Made by a program: the position numbers and the translations under genes | The notes under the pieces: model-generated | What the model was told of the DNA's origin: nothing | Databases searched by the model: none | What the model saw: only the letters and a program-made list of their open reading frames with translations | NCBI GenBank assembly: GCA_023299945.1 | Contig: JALZVZ010000059.1 | Coordinates: forward strand, 1-6,127 | Source of the DNA: Altererythrobacter sp. | GTDB taxonomy: Bacteria; Pseudomonadota; Alphaproteobacteria; Sphingomonadales; Sphingomonadaceae | Direction of reading: 5' to 3' | Length of the DNA: 6,127 nt | Shown here: in pieces, positions 5,426 through 6,127 of the stretch | Numbering within the stretch: the first letter of the stretch is position 1 | How the letters are laid out: the number at the start of each line of letters is the position of its first letter

Positions 5426-6127
5426 TTAAAGCGTCTTGATAATCGCTGAAAAATCGAGCCCGCCATTGCCCGCTCCATTGAAATCTTCATACAATGCAGC
5501 GGCCCGTGCGCCCATCGGAACGGGCGCATCAGACGCTTCTGCCGCTTCCATTGCGAGGCGCAAATCTTTCATCATCAGCGCGGTTGCAAATCCGCCTTGG
5601 TAATCATTGTCCGATGGGCTTTGCGGGCCAACACCGGGTACCGGGCAATAGCTTGTCATGGACCAGTTTTGACCTGAGGAAACGCTTGAAATGTCGTAGA
5701 AAGTTTGCGCGTCCAGCCCCAGCTTATCTGCCATGGCAAACGCCTCGCATGTGCCCGCCATATGGATCGCAAGCAGCATGTTGTTGCAGATCTTTGCCGC
5801 CTGTCCGTTGCCAGCATCGCCAGCATGAATGACCGCCTTGCCCATCGCCTCTAGGATAGGCTGCGCGCGGGCAAAGGCGCTATCCGTGCCGCCCACCATA
5901 AAGGTCAGCGTACCGCCATTGGCCGCCGCGATGCCGCCTGATACTGGCGCATCGACCATTTCATAACCGCCTGTTTCAGCGAGTGAAATCACTTCGCGAG
6001 CGGTGGCAACATCAATCGTGGAGCAATCAAGGAACACCGCGCCTCCGGGCGCTTTTCCGATCACATCGGCGGAATAGACCGACTTTACGATCGCGCCATT
6101 GGGCAACATCGAGACAACGGCTTCTGC
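5426..6127 (-). CDS. mmsB: 3-hydroxyisobutyrate dehydrogenase, 5' end outside window
   Basis: NAD-dependent enzyme of valine degradation that oxidises 3-hydroxyisobutyrate to methylmalonate semialdehyde. The frame is open to the right edge and gives 233 residues; full-length enzymes are about 290-300, so about 60 residues with the N-terminal GxGxxG NAD-binding loop are missing. Visible in order: SMLPNG (6-11), DCSTID (34-39), the substrate-binding segment DAPVSGG (59-65) with NGGTLTFMVGG, the catalytic Lys112 in GNGQAAKICNN (106-116), and KDLRLAMEAA (187-196) in the all-helical C-terminal domain. These separate it from 6-phosphogluconate dehydrogenase and fit the HIBADH branch; a related beta-hydroxyacid dehydrogenase remains possible. 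It is upstream of scoAB on the same strand, consistent with a branched-chain amino acid catabolic operon. Confidence 0.9.
   Translation of the reverse strand, partial: AEAVVSMLPNGAIVKSVYSADVIGKAPGGAVFLDCSTIDVATAREVISLAETGGYEMVDAPVSGGIAAANGGTLTFMVGGTDSAFARAQPILEAMGKAVIHAGDAGNGQAAKICNNMLLAIHMAGTCEAFAMADKLGLDAQTFYDISSVSSGQNWSMTSYCPVPGVGPQSPSDNDYQGGFATALMMKDLRLAMEAAEASDAPVPMGARAAALYEDFNGAGNGGLDFSAIIKTL

Overview
The window is a chromosomal housekeeping segment from an alphaproteobacterium, most likely of the order Sphingomonadales (Erythrobacter/Sphingomonas-like). This rests on the gene order mutM-rpsT-dnaA, the style of the DnaA protein, the moderately GC-rich codon use, and a cluster of GANTC (CcrM-type) sites in front of dnaA. 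Assignment below class level is an inference from memory of these families, not from a search.

Left part (1-1083, plus strand): the 3' three quarters of mutM (formamidopyrimidine-DNA glycosylase, base-excision repair) and, after a 176-nt gap with a candidate promoter and a leader hairpin, rpsT (ribosomal protein S20). A strong intrinsic terminator follows about 100 nt after rpsT.

Middle (1084-3939, plus strand): a gene-free region of 490 nt carrying half of all GANTC sites in the window, several short inverted repeats and an AT-rich patch. It leads into dnaA (replication initiator, complete, 488 aa). A 119-nt gap with four alternating complementary blocks separates dnaA from a MoeB/ThiF/HesA-family adenylyltransferase (259 aa). 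This gene runs tail-to-tail into the next block with a single base between the stop codons.

Right part (3941-6127, minus strand): an apparent catabolic operon, in transcription order mmsB (3-hydroxyisobutyrate dehydrogenase, cut by the window edge), scoA and scoB (the two subunits of a 3-oxoacid CoA-transferase). scoA and scoB overlap as TAATG and are probably translationally coupled. MmsB acts in valine breakdown and ScoAB activates acetoacetate or a related 3-oxoacid, so the block looks like branched-chain amino acid / ketone body catabolism.

I found no mobile element, CRISPR array, tRNA or rRNA, and no clearly novel multi-gene system. The best second-look items are regulatory (the GANTC cluster before dnaA; the attenuator-like repeat set before the moeB-like gene) and two motif deviations: a zinc-finger Cys replaced by Asp in MutM, and the first Walker A Gly replaced by Ala in DnaA.
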